Assembly: GCF_900176605.1 (NCBI RefSeq)
Contig: NZ_FXLP01000004.1
Span: 124,001 to 188,000 of the forward strand
Source: Peptoniphilus vaginalis
GTDB lineage: Bacteria; Bacillota; Clostridia; Tissierellales; Peptoniphilaceae
Length of the DNA: 64,000 nt
Direction of reading: 5' to 3'
A model generated the notes under the pieces. The model did no database searches. It saw nothing but the letters and a program-made list of their open reading frames with translations, and was not told where the DNA came from. Positions 17,175 to 26,752 of the stretch are shown piece by piece. Both the position numbers and the translations under genes were made by a program. How positions within the stretch are numbered: position 1 is the stretch's first letter; every line of letters starts with the position of its first letter.

Positions 17175-17200
17175 ACTCTGCCATATAGAGATGACAGAGT
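17175..17200 (-). terminator. Second terminator downstream of hppA
   Basis: ACTCTGCCAT / ATGACAGAGT stem (one G-U) followed on the minus strand by five T. Confidence 0.75.
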
Positions 17201-17227
17201 CCTTAGAAATTTAATATAGTTTGCAAT

Positions 17228-17263
17228 AAAAAATCTGCTAGAGATTTCTCTCTAACAGATTTG
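17228..17263 (-). terminator. First terminator of hppA
   Basis: AAATCTG...CAGATTT hairpin with an inner AGAGA/TCTCT pairing, directly after the hppA stop codon and followed by a T-rich run on the minus strand. Confidence 0.75.
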
Positions 17264-17268
17264 TTTTT

Positions 17269-19272
17269 TTATAGGAATAGTCCGCCGTGTGCAACAAATA
17301 GTGGTGCGAATACAAGGGATACAACAGTTATAAGTTTAATTAGAATGTTAAGAGAAGGTCCTGATGTATCTTTGAATGGGTCACCAACTGTGTCTCCAGT
17401 TACAGCTGCCTTGTGAGCTTCTGAACCTTTACCACCGTGTGCTCCACCTTCAATGTATTTCTTAGCGTTGTCCCAAGCTCCACCAGCGTTTGACATAAAG
17501 ATTGCCATTAGTACACCAGTTACAAGAGCTCCGGCTTGAAGTCCGCCTAGGGCTTCTGTACCAAGTAGTAGACCTACAAGGATTGGAACAATTACAGCGA
17601 TTAGTCCTGGTACGATCATTTGCTTAAGGGCAGCACCTGTTGAGATGTCAACACAAGTTGCATATTCAGGTCTTGCTTTACCTTCCATGATTCCAGGAAT
17701 TTCTCTAAATTGTCTTCTTACTTCGTCGATCATTTCTGATGCTGCGTTACCTACTGCTGACATAGTAAGTGCAGAGAAGGCAAATGGAAGCATACCACCA
17801 ACGAATGTTGCAGCTATAACTTCTGGTTTTGAAATATCAATTCCACTAAGACCAGTAGCGTTAATGTAAGAAACGAAAAGTGCAAGGGCAGTAAGTGCTG
17901 CTGATCCAATTGCAAATCCCTTTCCTATAGCTGCTGTTGTATTACCAACAGAGTCAAGTGAGTCTGTGATATCACGAACTTCTTCTGGTAGTTCACACAT
18001 TTCTGCAATACCACCAGCGTTGTCTGCGATTGGTCCATAAGCATCTACGGCAATTGTCATACCAGTTGTTGAAAGCATACCAACAGCAGCAAGAGAAATT
18101 CCGTAAAGTCCTATGATTGGATTAGTGCTTCCGCCAGCTCCAAGGTAAGATGCAATAATACCAATAGCGATAATGATGATTGGTCCAACTGTTGACATCA
18201 TACCAACAGAAAGTCCAGCAATAATATTTGTTGAAGAACCAGTTTCTGATTCTGCTCCGATTCTCTTAACTGGTGCATAATCATCTGCTGTGTAATATTC
18301 TGTGAATTTAGAAATTATTAGACCAACTGCAATACCAATGATTACTGGTGCAAATGGTGAAAAACTTCCAAAGATGTAGTTTGATAAAAGTGCTGAAGCT
18401 ATCATTGTAACAGCAGCTGCTACATATTCACCTGCGTTAAGAGCCTTTTGTGGGTTCTTGTCTCCCTTTACAAAGAAAGCAGCTACAATTGATGCAAGAA
18501 TACCAACTGTTGCAACAAGCATTCCAAATACAACGCCTTTTTCTTCGTAAGCTACAACTCCAAGAGTAATAACTGAAAGAAGGGCTCCAACGTATGATTC
18601 AAATAAGTCAGCTCCCATACCAGCAACGTCCCCAACGTTATCTCCTACGTTATCAGCGATAACTGCAGGGTTTCTTGGGTCGTCTTCTGGGATACCAGCT
18701 TCAACTTTACCTACAAGGTCAGCTCCAACGTCTGCAGCCTTAGTGTAGATACCACCACCAACTCTTGCGAAAAGTGCAATAGATGATGCTCCAAGTGAAA
18801 ATCCTGTAATGATTTCAGTTTGTCCACCTGTTAAGAAGTATGCGCCGGTAATACCAATAATTCCTAGACCAACAACGCACATTCCCATTACAACCCCACC
18901 TGAAAAGGCAACATCAAGGGCTTTACCTAGACCACCCTTCCATGCTGCGTTTGTTGTTCTAACGTTTGCTTTTGTAGCAACCTTCATACCAACATAACCA
19001 GCAGCTACTGAAAAGATAGCTCCTACTACGAAACAAATAGCAGTTGGAATTGATTTAAGTCCTACTGCCAAGATAATTGCAAGTACAACGACAAATACAA
19101 CAAGAGCCTTATATTCTCTTGTTAAAAATGCCATAGCTCCTTCTGAAATGTAAGATGAAATTTCCTTCATTCTTTCATTTCCGGCATCTTGTCTTGACAC
19201 AAAGCCAGCCTTGTAACCAGCAAATAGTAGTGCCAAAACGCCGACAATAGGAGCTAGATATAACATATTCAT
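17269..19272 (-). CDS. hppA: Membrane-bound ion-translocating pyrophosphatase
   Basis: A 667-aa polytopic protein with about 16 membrane helices that couples pyrophosphate hydrolysis to H+ or Na+ pumping. The pyrophosphate-binding signature [22 protein letters not shown] is followed by the acidic [19 protein letters not shown] cluster, and a second acidic cluster ([15 protein letters not shown]) lies near the C-terminus. At the helix-12 position the sequence reads GNTTAA, with Ala where K+-independent enzymes have Lys, so a K+-dependent enzyme is predicted. Whether it pumps Na+ or H+ cannot be settled from the sequence alone. It is downstream of secG on the same strand, and two terminators follow. 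Confidence 0.95.
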   Translation of the reverse strand: MNMLYLAPIVGVLALLFAGYKAGFVSRQDAGNERMKEISSYISEGAMAFLTREYKALVVFVVVLAIILAVGLKSIPTAICFVVGAIFSVAAGYVGMKVATKANVRTTNAAWKGGLGKALDVAFSGGVVMGMCVVGLGIIGITGAYFLTGGQTEIITGFSLGASSIALFARVGGGIYTKAADVGADLVGKVEAGIPEDDPRNPAVIADNVGDNVGDVAGMGADLFESYVGALLSVITLGVVAYEEKGVVFGMLVATVGILASIVAAFFVKGDKNPQKALNAGEYVAAAVTMIASALLSNYIFGSFSPFAPVIIGIAVGLIISKFTEYYTADDYAPVKRIGAESETGSSTNIIAGLSVGMMSTVGPIIIIAIGIIASYLGAGGSTNPIIGLYGISLAAVGMLSTTGMTIAVDAYGPIADNAGGIAEMCELPEEVRDITDSLDSVGNTTAAIGKGFAIGSAALTALALFVSYINATGLSGIDISKPEVIAATFVGGMLPFAFSALTMSAVGNAASEMIDEVRRQFREIPGIMEGKARPEYATCVDISTGAALKQMIVPGLIAVIVPILVGLLLGTEALGGLQAGALVTGVLMAIFMSNAGGAWDNAKKYIEGGAHGGKGSEAHKAAVTGDTVGDPFKDTSGPSLNILIKLITVVSLVFAPLFVAHGGLFL

Positions 19273-19308
19273 TCTAATCCTCCTTAAATTTTAATTACAA
19301 CTTACTTA

Positions 19309-19374
19309 TTAAAAAGATATTAATAGAAATAAAATTGCAATAACAACCAATATTGGAAGTATAAAAATTATAAT
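19309..19374 (-). CDS. Possible 21-aa membrane peptide with non-standard start
   Basis: Between secG and hppA, an ideal AAGGGGAGG ribosome site stands seven bases before an ATT codon that opens a 21-residue, almost wholly hydrophobic frame (IIFILPILVVIAILFLLIS). There is no ATG, GTG or well-placed TTG. If translated it would be a single-pass membrane peptide in an operon with SecG and the pyrophosphatase. The ribosome site could instead be residual. Confidence 0.2.
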   Translation of the reverse strand: MIIFILPILVVIAILFLLISF

Positions 19375-19398
19375 TTTTATTCCTCCCCTTAACTCTAA

Positions 19399-19623
19399 TT
19401 AAATTGCAGCTAATACAATAAGTGCAAGTGCAAAAACGATGCTTGAACCAATAACAACTCTATTTTGGATATCTTTTTTACTAGAACCCTTGTGAGATCC
19501 CCACATAGCAGTTTCTTCGCCTTGAAGAGTTCCTAGACCAGCTTGTTCTGATTCCATTTGTGCAACTACAGTTATTACAATTATGCTCGCAATAATAATT
19601 ATAATAGATAATAAAGTTTGCAA
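19399..19623 (-). CDS. secG: Preprotein translocase subunit SecG
   Basis: A 74-aa two-helix membrane protein. Hydrophobic helix one (about 4-22) is followed by the cytoplasmic loop with EQAGLGTLQGEE, matching the SecG loop (S/E-AGLG-GG), then a second helix (about 52-73). Length and topology fit SecG, the accessory subunit of SecYEG. A GGGGGG-type ribosome site lies just upstream. RNase R and SsrA-tagging genes, often downstream of secG in Firmicutes, are absent; hppA follows instead. Confidence 0.85.
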   Translation of the reverse strand: MQTLLSIIIIIASIIVITVVAQMESEQAGLGTLQGEETAMWGSHKGSSKKDIQNRVVIGSSIVFALALIVLAAI

Positions 19624-19713
19624 ACTTATACCCCCCTTAAATTTCTATAACATATAAATTCTAACACAGCAAGGCTTGCTAATCAACGAATTTATAGGAT
19701 ATTTTGGCTTTTT

Positions 19714-19839
19714 TTAACAAGTTAACTCATTTTTTAAGGATTCTTCGATTAAGTCCTCTCTATCTTGCATTGCAAGAAGAGTTTTTTCTATTAAGTCATC
19801 AAGTTCCCAGCCAAGATTTTCTGTTCCTCTCTTTATCAC
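19714..19839 (-). CDS. Possible 41-aa acidic small protein, GTG start
   Basis: A short frame upstream of secG begins with GTG and encodes an amphipathic acidic helix-like peptide (IKRGTENLGWELDDLIEKT...) ending ELTC. Its amino-acid make-up looks coding, and a stop codon in frame lies shortly upstream. No clear ribosome site is seen. It could be a small gene or a decayed remnant. No family recognised. Confidence 0.3.
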   Translation of the reverse strand: MIKRGTENLGWELDDLIEKTLLAMQDREDLIEESLKNELTC

Positions 19840-19852
19840 AATAATTTTTGAA

Positions 19853-19880
19853 TTTCACTTTTATCTACTTATGTTATAAT
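19853..19880 (+). promoter_or_regulatory. Probable gapA promoter
   Basis: TTTCAC (19853-19858), 16 bases, TATAAT (19875-19880). The -10 is excellent, the -35 poor. Confidence 0.5.
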
Positions 19881-19914
19881 GAAAGTAAGAATGCAATGAA
19901 CAATGGAGGTTTTT

Positions 19915-20934
19915 ATGAAAAAAAATGTTGGCATAATGGGCTTTGGTAGAATTGGTAGAGACGCACTAAGAATCTGGGCCCTAAGAGACGATGTTAATTT
20001 TGAAGTTACTCACGTAGCTGTAAGAAATTTAGAAAAAACTTTAAAAGAAAGAACTCACCTATTTAAATACGATACAATCTATAGAAAATTCCCTGGTGAA
20101 ATTGAATTCACTGACGACGGAATGATCATCAATGGAAAGAAAGTTACTTTCGTTGAATCAAAAACTCCAGACAAGATGAACTGGAAAGAACTTGGTGTTG
20201 ATGTTGTCATCGATTCATCTGGTGCCTTCAAGGACGAAGAACAAGCAAGAGGTCACCTTGAAAGTGGCGCGAAGAAAGTTGTCTTAACTTCTCCAGGCAA
20301 GGGCAAGATGCTTACAGTTGTAATGGGAGTTAATGACGACAAGTACGACCCAGAAAAGGACGACATTATCTCTAACGCATCTTGTACAACAAACTGTCTT
20401 GCTCCAGTGACTAAGGTTATCTTAGAAAACTTTGGAATCAAGAGGGGACTTATGTCCACTGTTCACGCTTACACTAACGACCAAAACATCCACGACGGAG
20501 TTCACAAGAAAGATATGAGACGTGCAAGAATGGGTGCAGAAAATATAATCCCAACATCAACTGGTGCAGCTAAGGCCGTTGGAAAAGTTATTCCAGAAGT
20601 TGATGGAATCTTAACAGGCTTTGCCCTAAGAGTTCCTGTACCAACTGGCTCCCTAGTAGACGTTACTTTTGAACTTGAAAAAGAAGCAACAGTTGAAGAA
20701 ATCAACGCAGCTATCAAGAAGGCATCTGAAAATGAATTAAAGGGAATCCTTGCTTACTCTGAAGACGAAATTGTATCTTCTGATATTATTGGCGACACTC
20801 ACTCATCTATTTTCGATTCACTCCTAACAACTGTTAACGGCAAAATGGTTAAACTTATTTCTTGGTACGACAACGAATGGGGTTACACAGAAAGAGTTAT
20901 TGACCTAACAGAAAAAATTGTAGACTCCCTATAA
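19915..20934 (+). CDS. gapA: Glyceraldehyde-3-phosphate dehydrogenase, type I
   Basis: A 339-aa glycolytic enzyme. The NAD-binding start MGFGRIGR is at 8-15, catalytic Cys157 lies in ASCTTNCLAPV, and its His partner follows in STVHAYTNDQN. The C-terminal WYDNEWGYTERV motif is complete. I start at the ATG at 19915 because GGAGG lies six bases before it; an ATG at 19903 contains that ribosome site. It is monocistronic, and the pgk/tpi genes often found with gap are not in the window. Confidence 0.95.
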   Translation: MKKNVGIMGFGRIGRDALRIWALRDDVNFEVTHVAVRNLEKTLKERTHLFKYDTIYRKFPGEIEFTDDGMIINGKKVTFVESKTPDKMNWKELGVDVVIDSSGAFKDEEQARGHLESGAKKVVLTSPGKGKMLTVVMGVNDDKYDPEKDDIISNASCTTNCLAPVTKVILENFGIKRGLMSTVHAYTNDQNIHDGVHKKDMRRARMGAENIIPTSTGAAKAVGKVIPEVDGILTGFALRVPVPTGSLVDVTFELEKEATVEEINAAIKKASENELKGILAYSEDEIVSSDIIGDTHSSIFDSLLTTVNGKMVKLISWYDNEWGYTERVIDLTEKIVDSL

Positions 20935-20946
20935 AAAATTAATTAC

Positions 20947-20972
20947 AAGGCTTGCGCAGGCAGGCCTTTTTT
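20947..20972 (+). terminator. Terminator of gapA
   Basis: AAGGCTTGC / GGCAGGCCTT hairpin with G-U pairs, then six T. Confidence 0.8.
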
Positions 20973-21077
20973 ATTTGCTTAAAATTATTTTAATGCAAAG
21001 AAATTATTCTCTATACATCAATATAGACTTCTAAGATAGAAAACATAAAGATATGGAACTTTGAAAAAATAAAAAAA

Positions 21078-21098
21078 GACCAAGTGCAAGACTTGATC
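21078..21098 (-). terminator. Terminator of the SLH-caspase gene
   Basis: Minus strand GATCAAGT / ACTTGGTC stem with a 5-base loop and seven T. Confidence 0.8.
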
Positions 21099-21132
21099 AT
21101 TTTCTATTATTTGAAATTACTTAGTTATTTTT

Positions 21133-24100
21133 TTAATTGTTTGCATTTTTAACTATTAAAGTATATCTTTTCTGTACCGCCCCTTCTTTTACTTGAACCA
21201 TAATATAATCTCCAGTCTCTAGCTTTTCATTGCTAAGTTTTTGTTCATACATAATTCCACTATAGACTTTAATACTTTTAAAAGAATCTCTATTTTCAAT
21301 ATATTTCAAAAACTCCTCTACGGTTAAGTTGGTATCTAAGTCCTTGCTACCCGAACTTATTTTATTTCCAAAAATTCCTTGCCCCAAAACTATGTTAAAT
21401 GCATTATCTTTGAATTTTAAGGCTAATTCTTTTTGTTCAAATATTATATTATATTCAATTTCATCACCATTTTCTGCCTTTACAACTAATTTATCCCCTG
21501 ACACTAAATTATCTCTATCTATTTTTATTCCACCATCTTTATTCTTAATTAAAAGAGATTGATTATTATCTCCCTTTTCAATATAAGATAAAAACTCTCC
21601 TACACTTACATCATCTGTAATTTTAAACTCTCCAGACTCTATTAATCTTTGATCCCCTTTTATGATTATTTTTAAATTTTGTTTTCCATTTACATTGTTC
21701 GTAGAAGATATACTCGTTTCATTGCTAAGGGCTTCTCTTTTAGGTCCAATTTCAAATAATGTAAACTTATCATTTCTTGGGAAAGCTTGAATGTGAGAAG
21801 TGTACACAACATTATCTTCTAAATACTCGTAGGCTTCTTCAAGAGAAATCTTACCATCGCCATCATTATCTCCTGATATTTTCCCATTTATTCCAGCAAC
21901 TTGAGATAAAACTTTTGTGAATTTACCAACGGCCTCTTTTTTATCTTCAAAAGAATATTCATCTTCTGAACTTGCTGTTAAAACTTTATATTCATTCGTT
22001 GTTAAATATCCTATTGAACGGTCCTGTCCCAATGATGTAGAAAATGCTCTTTGAATACTTTCATTAAACTCTCTAGAACTTCTTGATGAGCTTGGTGTAG
22101 GAGATGTTACAGCATCAACTTTTTTACCTATGAATCCCCCTGCATTACATGAGTCGAAAATCAATACTTTTGTTCCGGGTACTTGATCCAAGGCTTTTCT
22201 TAATTCGTCGACACTTATCCATACCTTTATTTGAGATTCCTTATCTTTCGCAGAATCTACAGTACAAATATAACTAACACCATTTATATTGTTTCCATGC
22301 CCTGAGTAATACAAATAACTTACATCGTTATCATTTGCTCCTTTAAAGGATTCTTTTATTTTTTCTAAAAATTCTTCCTTTTTAAGATTTTCAGCAACAA
22401 CAATATTCTCAAACCTATTAGAATCTATCTCTTGATTTTCAAAAACTTTTTTCATCAAATCTTTGTCATTTTTTGGACCTACTAAATTTAGCTTGCTATT
22501 TCCATAATCGCTATTTGCAACGATTAAAGCTCTATAAGTCCTTTTAGCATACTTGATTCTTATCTCTCTTTCTTCTCTTGTTTCTCCTTTTTCAAGTATG
22601 AATTTATAGCCTTCTTTGATATTGTTTGTTTCTAATCCTTTATCATCTAAAACTTTAATGCTTGTACCCTCAGTAAGCTCAATAGAATTTTTTAAATTAT
22701 CCAATGTAGTGTTCTCAACAAGTTCTATGAATGTTGTACCTAATTTAGAAATAACACTATTATTCTTTATACTCATCAAAGGCTTAGATGGTACATCCTC
22801 AGTTATTATTTTGTATACTCCAACTTTTTTCCCATCCTCAGCAGTTACTACCAAGTAATCTTCATTTGAAATGTCTTCATAATTCTTCTTATATTTATAA
22901 ACATTACCAGCATCTAATCTTCCATTATTTATATAAGATTTTTCATAAACTCTTACTACTTGTCTTGGATTTTCTTTTAAAATATTTTTAATGAAATCAG
23001 CTACTTTTGTTCTATTACTGATTAATTCACTTCCTGATTTTATTGTACTATCAGAAACTAAATATTTTTCAGAAGTAATCTTTGTGTCTTCACTTAGTGG
23101 ATTCAAGGCTTTTTTTATATGAATAATGAATTTATCACTTCTAAAGTTTATTCCTGATTTTGGGTCTATATACTTAACAATAATTTGTTTTGTTCCAAAC
23201 TCAGTATCTTTATCATTTATTTCTAGCTTATCTAAATATTCTTTTTTTATTGAAATTGTGTTCTTAGATTTATTTATATCTAAATACTTTCTATTAAACC
23301 TAAATGTACCATCATTAAGTCTTTCAAGGGTATCATCTTTCCAATCTACTGGGAATGGTTCAATATCAACACATCTTTCTAAATCAATTTCATTCTTTTT
23401 CAGTTCAACTCCCTTAGAATTTTTAATTCTAGTTATTTCAAACACGATACCAGCTTGAGGTGCTTTCTTTTGCGTATAGGTAAGCGTACTTAAAGGTGTA
23501 ACTGTCACAGTTGAATTATTTAAAAATTCTACTTTTAATGTTTCCTTTGCATTTAAAATCTTATTATCAGTATCTGTAAAGTGGATTTCTAAGTTATGTG
23601 ATGATCCATATACTGGAGCTGATATTTTATCTAAAAATGATTTTTTTATCGTGATTATATTCCCATCTACAGAAAAATCATTTTCTCTTAAATTATTGTA
23701 AGATAACTTAATTTTTAATCCTTTCGCTAAATTTATTCTCGATACATCAACGCTTTCTCCTTTAGAATTTTTTACCGAATTTATTTTTACTTTTAATCCT
23801 TCTTCAGGTGCAAATCTCTCATAAATAGTAGCTTTATTATTTACAAAATCCGCTTGCATTGATGATTTATTTTTAACTGAAATATAAAAAGTCTTTTGTA
23901 ATTTTGAAATATTGTTTTGCACATCAGTATATTCCAACTTAACTATACAATTTTCCAAAATATTATTTAATAAATTTTCCCCTAAAATAACTTTATCTTC
24001 TTCATCATTAACTTTAAAATCATTTGTTTCTTTATCATTAACAAATACTTTAATATTATCTTTAATTCGTGATTTTTCTTTTGTTACATCTTCTCCAGAT

Positions 24101-26505
24101 TTATTCTTAATACTAGAAATCTCTATTGGAAGTTCTGTGGCATCTTTAAAAGTTATTTCTGTAAATTCTGGCTTTATCGAAAAACTAGAATAGTCATTAT
24201 CTCTAATTTTTAGAATATTAACTTTTTCTTTATCAATATTTGCATTGTTTTGTAAATTAGCATTAGGTAGATCTATCGTTAAGTTATCTGAAATAATCAA
24301 GGATGGATTTATTTTAACCTTTCCGCTACCATTGCCAACAATCTTTAAGGATTTGATTTTTTTACTTTTAATATCTTCACTCGGTATCGTTAAATCATTA
24401 TCATCATCTTTTACAATTACTAAATCCTCTTTTTGAAGACGAGAATATTCCTTATTAAGTTCTTCAATAGGATTCTTAAACCTACTTTCGTATTTAAAGT
24501 ATATAGGTGTGCAATTTAATACTCCTTGATTTTTATCATTTAATTCCTTTTCTTGTATTGTATTAACCATAAATAAATCTTTTAATAACTTGTTCTTATC
24601 GTTATAGTATTGATTATTTATTTTTACACCATATACCGATTTTTCAGTGTAGCCAATTCCAAGCCCTACTTCAAATTTATTAGAAGGCTTTTCTAGAGGG
24701 TCACTAAATTTTTCTTTGCTCATTATTTCTTTAGAACCATATTTAGAAATAATATTGTTCTTTATATTTATTTCTTTTCCTTTGCCAAATAGTGTTATAT
24801 CAATTCCATTTTGACCAATATTATCCAAAATATTATCTTCTACAGTTAAGCTTGCATTTTCTTTTACAGTAACCCCTATACCATGATAAGCATAATCTGA
24901 AATTTTATTTCCTATTATTTCTGTTAATGTATCATTACCAGTGGCTTTGTTAATTGATATTGCAGATGAATTGTATTGCTTACTATTAATATCCGCTCCA
25001 GTACCTTTTATAATATTATTATTTATCTTTAAAAAGCCTTGATTTAAGGTACTCATAATTTTTATGGCATTTTTAGCGTTTGCTGTATTTTTACCAAAAT
25101 CAAATGTATTGTTTATAATTTCAAGGTCTGATATCGCATTTTTACCATTCTTACTTGATTGACTTATAGCTGAATCATATATCATACTTTCTTTAGGCGC
25201 TTTCTCAAGATTAAAATTTAATCCATTTATTATTTTTGTAGAATTATACAAATCCAATCCGCCATTAACATTATTACCTTTGAAACCTAAAACAATCTTA
25301 CTTGTTTCAAATGGTTTATCAAGTTTAACATTACCAACAAAAAGTGTTATATCTACATTATTGTTTTTTTCATCATAAGGAACAAACTCATTCTCTTTGC
25401 CCATATAAATACCACTTATCGTTTCTGGTAACTGATTAGTGTCTTTTTTGCATTTTATTTTAATATTGTCAGCATATAGTAAAACTTTTGAATTATCTTT
25501 GAAAATTTTTCCAATAAAATATTTATCGGAAGATAAGTACTTTTCTTTTAAGATATTTTTTATATCATCTTTATTATCTGAATCTTTTACATCAAAAATA
25601 AAAAAGTTTTTATCAACTTGAACCAGGGATAAAGGATTAGATGAATCTTCTGATTTATTTGGATTACTTGGTGTTACAGAATGTTCAGATTCTTCATTAT
25701 TATTTTCTTTCGATTCATTTTCTATGTTAATAGTACCCTTATTGTTAGAATTAGATTTATTATTAGAATGGCTTGATTTGTACCCATCAGCATTATTCTC
25801 TTTTTTATCCTTTTCTAATTTCTTATTAATATCTTCATTTGTCTTAGAATTTTTTACTCTAAAATCTCTTATATCTGCTTCCGCATTATCTATTAAACTA
25901 CAAACTTCCGCTCTTGTTATGCTTTTATTAGCTTGAAAAGTTCCATCTGGATAACCTTTCATGTACCCTTTTTCTACTACATAATCTATTGAATCTTTAG
26001 CCCATGCTGGAAGATTATCCTTAAAATCTACCCTACTTTCAACTTTATCACTATTTGTTTTCATAAATATTCTTGTCAAAAAAGTAGCTGCTTCAGCCCT
26101 AGACATCTTCGCATTAGGTCTGAAAGTTCCATCTGGATATCCATTTGTATAACCTTCTCCTACAGCAACTGAAATTGCATCATAGCACCAAGAATCCGGT
26201 AATACATCTTTAAATTTTACACTAGACTTTTTTGAAAACCCAAATGATTTGTTAACTAAGCTAATAAACTCCCCTCTAGTTATATCTTTGTAGGGTTTAA
26301 AAGTCCCATCAGAATATCCCTTAACTATTCCCTTGTCTGCCAACTTTACGATACTATTTTTCCCCCAATAATTTTCTGATACATCGTTAAATTTTAAAGA
26401 CTTTTCAGAAGAATTTGCAAAACACGTAATAGGTAATATAGATATTGACATCGTAAAAACTAATAAATATAATACCAATTTTGAAAAAATACTATTTTTT
26501 TCCAT
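21133..26505 (-). CDS. Giant SLH-anchored protein with beta-helix, caspase-like (C14) domain and EF-hand
   Basis: A 1790-aa secreted protein. A signal peptide (about 1-30) and three SLH domains (about 33-215, each with GY(S/P)DGTF) suggest wall anchoring. A low-complexity Asn/Ser/Glu linker follows. Right-handed beta-helix-type repeats lie at about 440-620 (INNTF, INNNIIKG, VEDNILDN, IKNNIIS). Several Ig-like or adhesion-type modules of unknown family run to about 1330. A caspase-like domain then starts at YRALIVANSDYG, with His1403 in YYSGHG and Cys1453 in DSCNAGG as the probable dyad. A canonical EF-hand loop (DNDGDGKISLEE) begins near 1546. Two repeats with GxFLxYIE motifs end the protein. 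AGGAGGACAT precedes the ATG. It is likely a calcium-responsive surface metacaspase-type protease; the substrate is unknown. Confidence 0.88.
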   Translation of the reverse strand: MEKNSIFSKLVLYLLVFTMSISILPITCFANSSEKSLKFNDVSENYWGKNSIVKLADKGIVKGYSDGTFKPYKDITRGEFISLVNKSFGFSKKSSVKFKDVLPDSWCYDAISVAVGEGYTNGYPDGTFRPNAKMSRAEAATFLTRIFMKTNSDKVESRVDFKDNLPAWAKDSIDYVVEKGYMKGYPDGTFQANKSITRAEVCSLIDNAEADIRDFRVKNSKTNEDINKKLEKDKKENNADGYKSSHSNNKSNSNNKGTINIENESKENNNEESEHSVTPSNPNKSEDSSNPLSLVQVDKNFFIFDVKDSDNKDDIKNILKEKYLSSDKYFIGKIFKDNSKVLLYADNIKIKCKKDTNQLPETISGIYMGKENEFVPYDEKNNNVDITLFVGNVKLDKPFETSKIVLGFKGNNVNGGLDLYNSTKIINGLNFNLEKAPKESMIYDSAISQSSKNGKNAISDLEIINNTFDFGKNTANAKNAIKIMSTLNQGFLKINNNIIKGTGADINSKQYNSSAISINKATGNDTLTEIIGNKISDYAYHGIGVTVKENASLTVEDNILDNIGQNGIDITLFGKGKEINIKNNIISKYGSKEIMSKEKFSDPLEKPSNKFEVGLGIGYTEKSVYGVKINNQYYNDKNKLLKDLFMVNTIQEKELNDKNQGVLNCTPIYFKYESRFKNPIEELNKEYSRLQKEDLVIVKDDDNDLTIPSEDIKSKKIKSLKIVGNGSGKVKINPSLIISDNLTIDLPNANLQNNANIDKEKVNILKIRDNDYSSFSIKPEFTEITFKDATELPIEISSIKNKSGEDVTKEKSRIKDNIKVFVNDKETNDFKVNDEEDKVILGENLLNNILENCIVKLEYTDVQNNISKLQKTFYISVKNKSSMQADFVNNKATIYERFAPEEGLKVKINSVKNSKGESVDVSRINLAKGLKIKLSYNNLRENDFSVDGNIITIKKSFLDKISAPVYGSSHNLEIHFTDTDNKILNAKETLKVEFLNNSTVTVTPLSTLTYTQKKAPQAGIVFEITRIKNSKGVELKKNEIDLERCVDIEPFPVDWKDDTLERLNDGTFRFNRKYLDINKSKNTISIKKEYLDKLEINDKDTEFGTKQIIVKYIDPKSGINFRSDKFIIHIKKALNPLSEDTKITSEKYLVSDSTIKSGSELISNRTKVADFIKNILKENPRQVVRVYEKSYINNGRLDAGNVYKYKKNYEDISNEDYLVVTAEDGKKVGVYKIITEDVPSKPLMSIKNNSVISKLGTTFIELVENTTLDNLKNSIELTEGTSIKVLDDKGLETNNIKEGYKFILEKGETREEREIRIKYAKRTYRALIVANSDYGNSKLNLVGPKNDKDLMKKVFENQEIDSNRFENIVVAENLKKEEFLEKIKESFKGANDNDVSYLYYSGHGNNINGVSYICTVDSAKDKESQIKVWISVDELRKALDQVPGTKVLIFDSCNAGGFIGKKVDAVTSPTPSSSRSSREFNESIQRAFSTSLGQDRSIGYLTTNEYKVLTASSEDEYSFEDKKEAVGKFTKVLSQVAGINGKISGDNDGDGKISLEEAYEYLEDNVVYTSHIQAFPRNDKFTLFEIGPKREALSNETSISSTNNVNGKQNLKIIIKGDQRLIESGEFKITDDVSVGEFLSYIEKGDNNQSLLIKNKDGGIKIDRDNLVSGDKLVVKAENGDEIEYNIIFEQKELALKFKDNAFNIVLGQGIFGNKISSGSKDLDTNLTVEEFLKYIENRDSFKSIKVYSGIMYEQKLSNEKLETGDYIMVQVKEGAVQKRYTLIVKNANN

Positions 26506-26752
26506 TTATATGTCCTCCTAAAATTAGATTTATGAATTACTCTAATAATCCACATAACATTTGATATCATCCAATAATATTTATTTTATAAACTCACTAA
26601 ACGATAATAAATGCCAACTAATTATAGCAAAAAACATAACTTGCTTATGTACAATTTTTCAGTAATTAAATTAAAAGCTGAGTTTTAAACTCAACCTACT
26701 TTGGTGATTAATTTCAATCTTAATAGGTGTATTGTTTTCTCAGCTTTTTTCT
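26506..26752. other. Intergenic region with long nested hairpin
   Basis: Next to the metA-aspartokinase stop, AAAAGCTGAG pairs with CTCAGC at long range (about 26671-26748). Smaller stems lie inside it (GAGTTT/AAACTC; CCTA/TAGG). It probably ends metA-aspartokinase transcription. The rest is AT-rich and should hold the promoter of the SLH-caspase gene. Confidence 0.45.

Noticed and set aside
22616-24436. Several 60-110 aa frames opposite the SLH-caspase gene
   Set aside because: No ribosome sites; composition (Ser, Leu, Phe) is typical of antisense shadows in AT-rich DNA.
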